From: a virus
DNA: 23,774 bases
Virus record (IMG/VR): IMGVR_UViG_3300009441_000046
Coordinates: 1-23,774 of that record
Reading direction: 5' to 3' (one strand)
In this document: positions 13,564 to 20,178 of the stretch, one piece after another
Layout: the number at the start of each line of letters is the position of its first letter
Position numbering within the stretch: the stretch's first letter is position 1
Notes under the pieces: model-generated
What the model saw: only the letters and a program-made list of their open reading frames with translations
Database searches by the model: none
Told to the model about the DNA's origin: nothing
Program-made: the position numbers and the translations under genes

Positions 13564-13960
13564 GGATGCACTTGTAGAGGCTTTTCCAGCGGCAGACGCT
13601 GGTATTCGGCCTTTCGGTAGCCGCGTTCTGGTTCAAATACGAACAGCTAAGACACAAACAGCTGGCGGTATTATATTAACAACAGACACAACAGACACTG
13701 AAAAGTGGAACACTCAAGTAGCTAAGGTCATTTCACTTGGTCCGTTAGCTTTCAAAAATCGTAATACGATGGAAAGTTGGCCAGAAGGTGATTGGTGCAA
13801 AGAAGGTGATTTTGTACGTGTAGCTAAGTACGGAGGCGATAGATGGGAAATTCCTCTTCCTGAGTCTTCTACTGGTGAGACTGCGATGTTTGTTATTTTT
13901 AACGACCTTGACATTATGGGTAGCGTTGCTAACCCACTTAAAGTCAAGGCTTTCATCTGA
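13553..13960 (+). CDS. GroES-like co-chaperonin (Cpn10 family)
   Basis: About 135 residues. GIRPFGSRVLVQI matches the first strand of Cpn10 proteins. It is followed by a mobile loop ending AGGIIL (residues 37-42), the segment GroES uses to bind GroEL. Later come VAKVISLGP, EGDFVRVAKYGGDRWEIP and FVIFNDLDIMGSV, in the Cpn10 order. A 15-residue insertion (AFKNRNTMESWPEGD) before the GDFV strand makes it longer than GroES, as in phage relatives such as T4 gp31. It should cap the host GroEL and favour capsid-protein folding. Starts at 13532 and 13544 are also in frame; 13553 has AGGA nine bases upstream. No GroEL gene is seen. The position just before scaffold and capsid fits this role. Confidence 0.85.
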   Translation: MTYEDALVEAFPAADAGIRPFGSRVLVQIRTAKTQTAGGIILTTDTTDTEKWNTQVAKVISLGPLAFKNRNTMESWPEGDWCKEGDFVRVAKYGGDRWEIPLPESSTGETAMFVIFNDLDIMGSVANPLKVKAFI

Positions 13961-13975
13961 TAAAGGAGATGAGTA

Positions 13976-14926
13976 ATGGCTGAACAAGAAATAGTTGATG
14001 AGATTTTAGTTGACGATGTTCTAAGCGAACAAGACGACAATGAAGAAATTGTAATCACAGAAGAAGCACCTGTTGAAGAAGAAGCGGAAGATGATAGTAT
14101 TAAAGCTGAAGCTGAAATAGAAGAAGATAACGCTGACGAAGAACGTAATGCTATTCGTCAACGTAGACGTAAAGAAAAAGCTGAACGTAAAGAACGTCAA
14201 CAGACAGCAATTAAACGTGATAAGACAGAGTTAGATTTTCTAAGAGGTCGTAACGATGACTTAGAAAGACGTATCAGTACACAAGAACAAAGAGCGCATA
14301 AACAAGAACTTTCAAGCATTGACCAAGCGATTGCTCAAGCTAATAAAGAAGTTGATATGGCAGAGCGCGTTATTGCTAAAGCGGTTGAACAGAACAATGG
14401 CAATGATGTTACCAAAGCGATGAAGTATCGTGACGAAGCCATGAACAAGGCTCAACACCTTACTTATAATAAACAGCAAGCATCTCAGCAAGCGGTGTCG
14501 GCACCTCCAACTCTTGATGACCGTACTATGCATCTAGCTAAACAGTTTATGGATGATAACCCGTGGTATGACTCAAATGGTCAGGATGAAGATTCAGCTA
14601 TTGTAATGGCTATTGACCAGTCTCTTAGTCGAGATGGTTATAATCCTCAGACGGATGAGTATTGGGATGAGTTAACAGCTAGAGCTGCGCGCAGATTACC
14701 TGAAAGATTTGAAGATGAAGTGTCTCCAAGTAAAGGAACGCGCAAAGCAAGGGGTGGTCCAGCAGTTGGATCGGGCAAAGAACATGCTCCATCTTCGACT
14801 AGGAAAGAAGTTTACATTAGTCCAGAACGTAAATCAGCCTTAGTAGAGGCGGGTGTTTGGGACGACCCAGTACTAAGAATGCGTTACGTAAAAAGATACG
14901 CAGCTTATGACAAAACGAACAACTAA
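13976..14926 (+). CDS. Capsid scaffolding protein (putative)
   Basis: This 316-residue protein has a very acidic N-terminus (about residues 1-55, Glu/Asp-rich), a basic RQRRRKEKAERKERQQ helix, and a long coiled coil to about residue 165. A C-terminal domain contains FMDDNPWYDSNGQDED, DEYWDELTARAARRLPERFE and a Gly/Ser-rich linker. This composition and the position two genes before the head proteins are typical of phage scaffolds, which template procapsid assembly and then leave. Similar C-terminal DNPWYD and YWDELxxRxxRRLPxxF segments occur in known scaffold genes of podovirus-like phages. AAGGAG precedes the ATG at good spacing. No protease motif is visible. Confidence 0.75.
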   Translation: MAEQEIVDEILVDDVLSEQDDNEEIVITEEAPVEEEAEDDSIKAEAEIEEDNADEERNAIRQRRRKEKAERKERQQTAIKRDKTELDFLRGRNDDLERRISTQEQRAHKQELSSIDQAIAQANKEVDMAERVIAKAVEQNNGNDVTKAMKYRDEAMNKAQHLTYNKQQASQQAVSAPPTLDDRTMHLAKQFMDDNPWYDSNGQDEDSAIVMAIDQSLSRDGYNPQTDEYWDELTARAARRLPERFEDEVSPSKGTRKARGGPAVGSGKEHAPSSTRKEVYISPERKSALVEAGVWDDPVLRMRYVKRYAAYDKTNN

Positions 14927-14993
14927 CACACTACTTGCTTTTTTAGCAAATATAAATGATAATAAACCCATCGCTGTATAGGAGCGACTAAAT

Positions 14994-15530
14994 ATGAGTA
15001 AAACAGACGAACGAGTAAAGAAATCCGTAGATGAAGGACGTGCAAACCGTGCGATGGTAGATCGTGCGCATACCGAAAGTCGGGAAGTCACCGAAAACGA
15101 ACGGGTAGAAATGTTCCGTCAACAATTATTTCAATCTTCATTACCAGATTTACCAGAAATCAACGGCTGGCATACGTGCTGGCTTACAACGACTAATCCT
15201 CGTGATTCAATCCAAGGTCGTATCCGTTTAGGTTACGAGCCTGTAAAGCCTGAAGATGTACCGGGCTGGGAATATGCAGCACTCAAAACGGGTGACTGGC
15301 AGGGATTCATTGGGGTTAACGAAATGCTGGCTTTTAAATTGCCAATGTCGCTATATGAGAAGTATATGATGGAAGCCCATCACGATGCTCCTTTACGCGA
15401 AGAAAGCAAGTTAACAGACACGGCTGATTTCCTTAAGCAACAGGCTGAAGGGGACGGTAGTAGCATTGCAGAAGGTGATGGTAACAAGAGTTTTGGAGAG
15501 AAGCGGCAAGGTCGATTTGATCTTGTCTGA
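14994..15530 (+). CDS. Conserved phage head-region protein
   Basis: This 178-residue protein has a charged helical N-terminus (residues 1-45), then LPDLPEINGWHTCWLTTTNPRDSIQGRIRLGYEPVK, split by short turns, and VPGWEYAALKTGDWQGFIGVNEMLAFKLPMSLYEKYM. Proteins with this WLTTTNPRD, RLGYEPV and GVNEMLAFKLP order regularly lie between scaffold and capsid genes in phages. They are probably structural, but no precise role is known to me. The C-terminus is acidic and Gly/Ser-rich. The ribosome-binding site AGGAG (14980-14984) lies in a small hairpin (TCGCT 14971-14975 with AGCGA 14983-14987), which may modulate translation. Confidence 0.72.
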   Translation: MSKTDERVKKSVDEGRANRAMVDRAHTESREVTENERVEMFRQQLFQSSLPDLPEINGWHTCWLTTTNPRDSIQGRIRLGYEPVKPEDVPGWEYAALKTGDWQGFIGVNEMLAFKLPMSLYEKYMMEAHHDAPLREESKLTDTADFLKQQAEGDGSSIAEGDGNKSFGEKRQGRFDLV

Positions 15531-15559
15531 CGAACAATCTATTAACCAAGGAGTTCAGT

Positions 15560-16153
15560 ATGTCTAGTACATCTGCACCATTTGGCTTTCGTGCTTCTTA
15601 CCACAATAGTGGACGAATTACAGCGAAAGCGTACGTTATAGCTTCGGGATATGCGCAAAACATCTTCCAAGGCGATCCAGTAAAACTAGTTGATGGTGGA
15701 ACTATCCAACTAGCGACATCAGACGGAACAAGATCAGGTACAACTGATGGCATTAACATGTTGGGCATTTTTGCAGGCGTTGAGTACTACGATTCTACGG
15801 GTCGTCCATCTCTATCACCTTTCTGGCCAGCAAGCACAACAGGAACAGAAGTAGTCGCATTTGTCTACGATGATCCAGAAACTATTTTCGATGTTGAGTA
15901 TCCTAACCCATCAGCTGGAACTACGGTTCAAACAGCTGTAGGTGAAGAATGTGATTGGGTTGTAGCAAGTCCGGGTGGTAACACTTCTATCGGTCTTTCT
16001 TCAACAAAATTAACAGCAATCCAAAGCACCAGTGGTCAATTTCAAATCACAGGTATTGCGGGCGGCGCTGACAATTCATTAACAGACGCTCATGTAGTGG
16101 TATCAGTTCGTATTAACGAACACCAGTACAAAGCTGCTGTAAACTCAGTATAA
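15560..16153 (+). CDS. Head-associated structural protein (putative decoration)
   Basis: This 197-residue beta-rich protein begins MSSTSAPFGFRASYHNSGRI and contains SGYAQNIFQGDPVKLVDGGTI, GIFAGVEYYDSTGRPSLSPF and VVAFVYDDPETIFDVEY. Proteins with the APFGFRxxYHxSGxI start and the QGDPVKL block occur immediately before the major capsid gene in many phages and are usually annotated as structural or decoration proteins. Small decoration proteins bind the outside of the capsid and stabilise it. AAGGAG lies at good distance before the ATG. The assignment rests on position, pattern and beta-rich composition; direct evidence of capsid binding is lacking. Confidence 0.68.
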   Translation: MSSTSAPFGFRASYHNSGRITAKAYVIASGYAQNIFQGDPVKLVDGGTIQLATSDGTRSGTTDGINMLGIFAGVEYYDSTGRPSLSPFWPASTTGTEVVAFVYDDPETIFDVEYPNPSAGTTVQTAVGEECDWVVASPGGNTSIGLSSTKLTAIQSTSGQFQITGIAGGADNSLTDAHVVVSVRINEHQYKAAVNSV

Positions 16154-16167
16154 GGGGGGAATAGACT

Positions 16168-17082
16168 ATGGCTACTCCAATGCGTAGTACAGACTTCCGA
16201 TCAGTCGTTGAGCCAATCCTCAACGAAGTTTTTGACGGAGTTTACGATCAACGAGCTGATGAGTGGAAGCAGGTCTTCCGTGAGCAGAAAGGTATTCCAC
16301 GCAACTACCATGAAGAACCAGTTCTTTACGGTTTCGGCGCGGCACCTGAGCTTCCAGATGGCATGGCTGTCACTTATGAGTCAGGTGGTATTTTATTTGT
16401 GCAACGTTACCTTTACCATGTCTACGGTCTTGCATTTGCATTGACTAAAGTATTGGTTGAAGATGGCGATCACATTCGTATCGGTCAAACATACGCTAAA
16501 CATTTAGCGCAATCTTTGATCGAAACTAAAGAAACTTTAACTGCTAACATTATGAACCGAGCTTTTAACGGTGCATTTACAGGCGGTGACGGTGTTTCTT
16601 TGAGCAGCAATGCTCATCCAATTGTTAACGGTACGTTCAGTAATGTTCTTACCACTTCTGCTGCGTTGTCTCAGACTTCACTTGAGCAAATGCTTATTCA
16701 GATCCGTAACGCTGTTGATAACAACGGTAAACGAATCAGATTGGCCCCAACTCAAATCGTTACTGGTCCAAGTAATGTTTTCCAAGCGGAAACATTGTTA
16801 AAATCAGTACTGAAAGCTGGAACAGCTGACAACGACATTAACCCCATTAAATCAATGGGTCTTTTGTCAGACGGTCAAGCAAACCTTTCTCGCATTACTT
16901 CAAGTACTGCTTGGTGGGTTCAAACTGATGCGCCAGAAGGTTTAAAACTTCTAATGCGCCGTGGTTTGGAAAAATCAATGGAAGGCGATTTTGCAACTGA
17001 CTCTATGCGTTATAAAGCGACAGAGCGTTACACAGTCGGCTGGACAGATCCTCGTGGTGTCTTCGGAACTCCGGGAACCTAG
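16168..17082 (+). CDS. Major capsid protein
   Basis: This 304-residue protein is the main shell component. It begins MATPMRSTDFRSVVEPILNE and contains EWKQVFREQKGIPRNYHEEP, the VQRYLYHVYGLAFALTKVLVEDGDH segment (split by turns), HLAQSLIETKETLTANIMNR, and a C-terminal half with GKRIRLAPTQIVTGPS and MRRGLEKSMEGDFATDSMRYKATERY. This pattern matches HK97-fold capsid proteins of the Mu gpT-like/marine phage type. Length is right for the fold without a delta domain, consistent with a separate scaffold gene. A very strong GGGGGGA ribosome-binding site precedes the ATG, and a strong terminator follows directly, as expected for the most expressed virion gene. Confidence 0.88.
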   Translation: MATPMRSTDFRSVVEPILNEVFDGVYDQRADEWKQVFREQKGIPRNYHEEPVLYGFGAAPELPDGMAVTYESGGILFVQRYLYHVYGLAFALTKVLVEDGDHIRIGQTYAKHLAQSLIETKETLTANIMNRAFNGAFTGGDGVSLSSNAHPIVNGTFSNVLTTSAALSQTSLEQMLIQIRNAVDNNGKRIRLAPTQIVTGPSNVFQAETLLKSVLKAGTADNDINPIKSMGLLSDGQANLSRITSSTAWWVQTDAPEGLKLLMRRGLEKSMEGDFATDSMRYKATERYTVGWTDPRGVFGTPGT

Positions 17083-17090
17083 AGAAGTAA

Positions 17091-17130
17091 TCTCCCTGAC
17101 TTTATTTTTAAAGTCAGGGAGACTTTTTTA
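17091..17130 (+). terminator. Rho-independent terminator after the capsid gene
   Basis: A perfect 14-base stem (17091-17104 with 17109-17122), a TTTT loop and a C-T6 tail. It begins eight bases after the capsid stop codon. It should end or strongly reduce transcription, separating the head genes from the following structural genes. Confidence 0.93.
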
Positions 17131-17141
17131 AAAGAATTTCT

Positions 17142-17186
17142 TTTTTTGCTGACAGCTTCGGCTGACTACATGCAGACAGCAAAAAA
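17142..17186 (+). other. Structured leader before the 122-residue structural gene
   Basis: TTTTTTGCTG (17142-17151) is complementary to CAGCAAAAAA (17177-17186). Inside lies CAGC-TTCG-GCTG (17153-17164), a hairpin with the very stable C(UUCG)G tetraloop. There is no T-run after either stem on either strand, so it is not a usual terminator. It lies 30-75 bases before the start at 17216. It may stabilise a processed mRNA 5' end or regulate translation. No promoter was recognised around it. Confidence 0.5.
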
Positions 17187-17215
17187 TATTTTAACTCGCA
17201 TGTGAGGAATTTATC

Positions 17216-17584
17216 ATGAGCTCTACTACTTTTTCAGGTCCAGTGACATCTACCAATGGTTTTGTTGGTACAATTTCAGGCGCATTTAAGGGTGATGTAC
17301 AAACAGTCACTACTTCTACAGCGGCTAATCTTACAACTCTGTCTACAGTTATGGCACCTCCCGGTGGTGGCAACTTGGCGGTCACACTAGCTGATGGTTA
17401 TGCTGGGCAATTAAAAATTCTTACCGTATCTTCTACAGGTGGCGGTTCAGCAGTAGTCACTCCAACCACATTTGCTAACGGTTCGACATTGACGTTTAAT
17501 GCCGCCGCTGACACTTGTATGTTACTGTTTGTTGCAACTGTTGGGTGGACTCTTGTATCTGATCGTAGTGTGACTGTAGCGTAA
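17216..17584 (+). CDS. Beta-rich structural protein (putative head fibre or decoration)
   Basis: This 122-residue protein starts MSSTTFSGPVTSTNGFVGTI and is rich in Thr, Ser, Gly, Ala and Val, with very few charged residues. Such composition and the N-terminal FSGPVTSTNGF style are typical of phage surface proteins that carry a fibre-like repeat. Residues 40-120 alternate short beta strands (LTTLSTVMAPPGGGNLAVTL, GQLKILTVSSTGGGSAVVTP). It follows the capsid terminator and a structured leader, and is the first gene of the next unit. GAGG lies 10 bases before the ATG. It could be a capsid decoration protein or head fibre. No catalytic motif is present. Confidence 0.6.
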   Translation: MSSTTFSGPVTSTNGFVGTISGAFKGDVQTVTTSTAANLTTLSTVMAPPGGGNLAVTLADGYAGQLKILTVSSTGGGSAVVTPTTFANGSTLTFNAAADTCMLLFVATVGWTLVSDRSVTVA

Positions 17585-17594
17585 GGAGTAAATC

Positions 17595-18248
17595 ATGAGA
17601 CCAGTAAAAATAGGACCTTTGACTCCTAGTGATACCAGCACTGTTTGGTTTAATCCTGCGTCACTGACAAGTACGGGAGCAGCAGTTGCTCCTTTGCAGA
17701 CCAGTACGTTAGATAATCTAGCTCATAGAATCACCTTAACCGCACCCGTCCAAGCATCATTGGCGGCGATTGCGTTCACTGTGGTTGGCACTGATGCAGC
17801 TGGTAATCCTCAGACTGAAGTTATTGCAGCTGGACCAGTCAGCGGAGCAACGGTAAATAGTACTAAGTTCTTCCTAAGCGTTTTGACAATACAACCTAGC
17901 GCAACTATGGGTACTGGTGCTGGCGCAAAAGTATTAGCGGTAGGTTTATTGGCTGAAGCTATTGGTTACTGGGTTAATTTAGAAAATACCATGTCTGCTC
18001 CTATGGTAATGGTTAACGTAACTGGGACAATTAACTACACTGTTCTTCAAACACCAGCCAACATCTTTGATGAAGTAGGAACTGCTTATACCGCTCTGGG
18101 AATAGCTATTCCCAATATGAGCGCGGTAACAACTCAAGTTCTAGCAAATGGTGGCGAAAGCTGCCGAGCAATTATGCTTAGAGTTAATTCATTCACAGCT
18201 GGAGCCACGATAACCGCACACATAAATAATTCAGGTGGCGGTTACTAA
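17595..18248 (+). CDS. Beta-rich phage structural protein
   Basis: This 217-residue protein is rich in Thr, Ala, Val and Asn and poor in charged residues. It contains an Ig-like or beta-sandwich pattern (APVQASLAAIAFTVVGTDAA, IGYWVNLENTMSAPMVMVNV). No signal peptide is apparent. A good AAGGAG precedes the ATG, and the gene lies 10 bases after the previous one, so the two are likely made together. Such pairs beside the capsid gene are commonly annotated as hypothetical structural proteins. A role on the capsid surface or at the connector is plausible but not shown. No family could be named. Confidence 0.58.
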   Translation: MRPVKIGPLTPSDTSTVWFNPASLTSTGAAVAPLQTSTLDNLAHRITLTAPVQASLAAIAFTVVGTDAAGNPQTEVIAAGPVSGATVNSTKFFLSVLTIQPSATMGTGAGAKVLAVGLLAEAIGYWVNLENTMSAPMVMVNVTGTINYTVLQTPANIFDEVGTAYTALGIAIPNMSAVTTQVLANGGESCRAIMLRVNSFTAGATITAHINNSGGGY

Positions 18249-18275
18249 TAACTATTAAATACTAGGAATACTATT

Positions 18276-18788
18276 ATGAAACAAGGTTACAATGACCGTT
18301 TAGATGATTCAATGGGTGCTAGAAATGGCAAGAAAAAACAATCAATGACATCTCGACGTAACGAAAGTAAAGGCACTGAAAAGTCAATGGGCAAAGGCGC
18401 TTACTCTGGTGATACTAGAATGATGAAGAGTGGCGGTAAAGTTGAGGGCTACGCTAAAGGTGGCGCTAGTAAGTTGGAGCTGTTGAAGAGCAAGCCGGGT
18501 GGAATGCTTTCAGATTATGAACGGGAAGCTCCCGCTCGTGCTGAACGTGCTGCTCGTAAAGCTCGTAGTGATAAGAAAGATGCTCGTACTAAAAAATCAA
18601 CGTTTGGCGGAATTGTTTCAGATGCGGAAAAGACAATTTCAAAACGTATTAAGGCTGGCGCTGCGGCCGGTGCAATGTCTGGGTTTAAACAGATGGGATC
18701 TATGAAATCAACGTTTGGCGGAAATGTTTCAGAAAGAAAAACGACTGGTGTTCGGCGTAAGGCTAAGAAACCTATGAAAAACTACTAG
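18276..18788 (+). CDS. Lys/Arg-rich structural or assembly protein with AKGG motif
   Basis: This 170-residue, strongly basic protein starts MKQGYNDRLDDSMGARNGKK, a start seen in many phage proteins of this neighbourhood (KxGYNxRxDxSxGxRxG). It carries KSGGKVEGYAKGGASK (about residues 52-67), matching the AEGG/AKGG motif of other proteins here. The second half repeats KSTFGG(I/N)VS twice, 37 residues apart. The protein is probably disordered and may bind DNA or the negatively charged portal/scaffold. AGGA precedes the ATG. It sits between the structural proteins and the connector; the exact role is unknown. Confidence 0.65.
   Translation: MKQGYNDRLDDSMGARNGKKKQSMTSRRNESKGTEKSMGKGAYSGDTRMMKSGGKVEGYAKGGASKLELLKSKPGGMLSDYEREAPARAERAARKARSDKKDARTKKSTFGGIVSDAEKTISKRIKAGAAAGAMSGFKQMGSMKSTFGGNVSERKTTGVRRKAKKPMKNY
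18594..18733 (+). repeat. Pair of 29-base repeats inside the basic protein
   Basis: 18594-18622 and 18705-18733 are identical at 28 of 29 positions and 111 bases apart, in frame. They encode the twin KSTFGGxVS segments. The high DNA identity suggests a recent internal duplication or gene conversion. Confidence 0.9.
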
Positions 18789-18865
18789 GACGAGAAGTAT
18801 TTCTTCAACATTTATAGGGCTTGCTGTATCAGCGACCATAACAGCTAAAAACATATGGGAAAGGT

Positions 18866-19876
18866 ATGGCTTATTCTGGCAACATTGGGATCAAAACATT
18901 TAATGCCCTGAAAGTGATTGACCATGCTTTCAGAAGGTGTCGCTTGCCCGCACAAGCAATAACGTCAGAGATGCAAGAGTACGCTCTTGATTCTCTGACG
19001 TTTATGCTTGATGAGCTTGCTAACATCAAAACTCCATCGTGGTGCATAGAAAAACAAATCCTACCTTTATATCAAAACAATCAAATTGTTACTCTACCAA
19101 AGGGAACAATAGATGTTTTAAATCTAGGATTAAACATACCTCAAGTGCTTAGTGGAACTGTTACGGCTGTCAATACGTCTTATAAAGTTAATTTTACAAC
19201 AGCAACAATAGTTAACTTTATTGGAATAAAATGGTCTGCCACAGCCGTTCCTGTTACTTTTCAAACCAGCGCTGATAATGCCGCGTGGACTGATGTAGGT
19301 ACCTCAACCAGTAAAAACTTAGCCACTAATGCTATAGCAGGAGCTGGCGATATAGTGTGGTCCGAGATAAACGGTGCGTTAGCTAAACAGTATTTTAGGA
19401 TTGTACCAACAGATGGTGCGTCTACAATATCTTATACTTCCATTACTTTAGGAAATACACCACAGTCTATTCCTTTAGGTATCTTAAGTAGAGATAACTA
19501 TGTTAATCAGAGTAATTTAGTTTTTACAGGTCGTCCTAGTAGTTTTTACTACCAAAGAGACCTTCCAGAACCCGTTGTTAATTTATGGCCAGCGCCTGAC
19601 GCGGCATCAGAAAATCACGTATTAATTTTATGGCGGCATCGTCAAATAATGGATACTGATAATTTACAACAACAAGTAGAGATACCTAGTCGTTGGTTAG
19701 AAGCCATAATAAACGGTTTAGCTGCTAGAGTTTGTGCAGAAACACCTAGCTCCGACATAGCACTTGTTGCTTCTCTTGAAGCAAAAGCAGTTGTTAGTTT
19801 TCAACGCGCATGGGACGGAGACAACGATGGTTCTGTAATTCAAATTAATCCGGGCATTGGGGTTTATACAGCGTGA
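18866..19876 (+). CDS. P22 gp4-like head-tail connector with a discoidin-like insertion
   Basis: This 336-residue protein matches the gp4-like (packaged DNA stabilisation / head completion) family. It has a helical N-terminus with ALKVIDHAFRRCRLPAQAIT and a LDSLTFMLDELANIK helix, then the QIVTLPKGTIDVL strand, and later IPLGILSRDNYVN, GRPSSFYYQRDLPEPVVNLW and a C-terminal helical part with PSRWLEAIINGLAARV. Between TIDVLNLGLN and the ILSRDNY block, an extra domain of about 110 residues (91-200) is inserted. It resembles an F5/8 type C (discoidin-like) beta-sandwich, with VNFIGIKWSATAVPVTFQTS, SADNAAWTDVG and KQYFRIVPTDG. The connector closes the portal and joins the tail. The start has weak, close-spaced GGGAAAGG. 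Confidence 0.8.
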   Translation: MAYSGNIGIKTFNALKVIDHAFRRCRLPAQAITSEMQEYALDSLTFMLDELANIKTPSWCIEKQILPLYQNNQIVTLPKGTIDVLNLGLNIPQVLSGTVTAVNTSYKVNFTTATIVNFIGIKWSATAVPVTFQTSADNAAWTDVGTSTSKNLATNAIAGAGDIVWSEINGALAKQYFRIVPTDGASTISYTSITLGNTPQSIPLGILSRDNYVNQSNLVFTGRPSSFYYQRDLPEPVVNLWPAPDAASENHVLILWRHRQIMDTDNLQQQVEIPSRWLEAIINGLAARVCAETPSSDIALVASLEAKAVVSFQRAWDGDNDGSVIQINPGIGVYTA

Positions 19877-20178
19877 GTATATATCTTGATCCAACGGGTC
19901 AACCGACACTTGGAATTGCCTTGTGTGCGCGCTGCTCACGTAAATTTGTATTAGCTGATTTATTTCCAGATCCAAATTTCCCCGGACTTATGGTATGTCA
20001 AGAAGATAGGGATGAATTAGACCCTTATTTATTAGCGCCAAGAAGACCCGACCAAATTGTTTTGCCTTTTAATAGGCCAGACACAAATATTGACACACAC
20101 CCTTCAGGAGTTATCCAAGAAGCAGGTGACGAATTTATTATCGCTGAAGATGGCGAAGAATATCTGGAGATGGATTAA
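19873..20178 (+). CDS. Small zinc-finger-like phage protein
   Basis: This 101-residue protein begins at GTG (19873), overlapping the connector stop by four bases. It has CARCSRKF (Cys18, Cys21) and, after a Leu/Pro-rich stretch, FPGLMVCQEDRDELDPY (Cys42). The same layout, CxxC followed by PGLxVCxxCxD and a Pro-rich acidic tail, is found in small phage proteins near connector genes. Here the expected fourth cysteine is replaced by acidic residues, so zinc binding may use Asp or be lost. The C-terminus is acidic and probably disordered (EFIIAEDGEEYLEMD). Function is unknown; a tail-assembly adaptor is possible. Confidence 0.7.
   Translation: MSIYLDPTGQPTLGIALCARCSRKFVLADLFPDPNFPGLMVCQEDRDELDPYLLAPRRPDQIVLPFNRPDTNIDTHPSGVIQEAGDEFIIAEDGEEYLEMD

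Noticed and set aside
16208-16801. Additional + strand frames inside the capsid gene
   Set aside because: Embedded in the well-supported capsid frame, without ribosome-binding sites or plausible protein composition.
17142-17186. Second terminator after the capsid gene
   Set aside because: Stems are not followed by a T-run on either strand; kept as a structured leader of unknown role.
18787-18903. Open frame reading LAVSATITAKNIWERYGLFW before and into the connector gene, resembling a small membrane protein
   Set aside because: No ATG, GTG or TTG start in frame and no ribosome-binding site; it enters the connector gene in another frame, so it is most likely chance.
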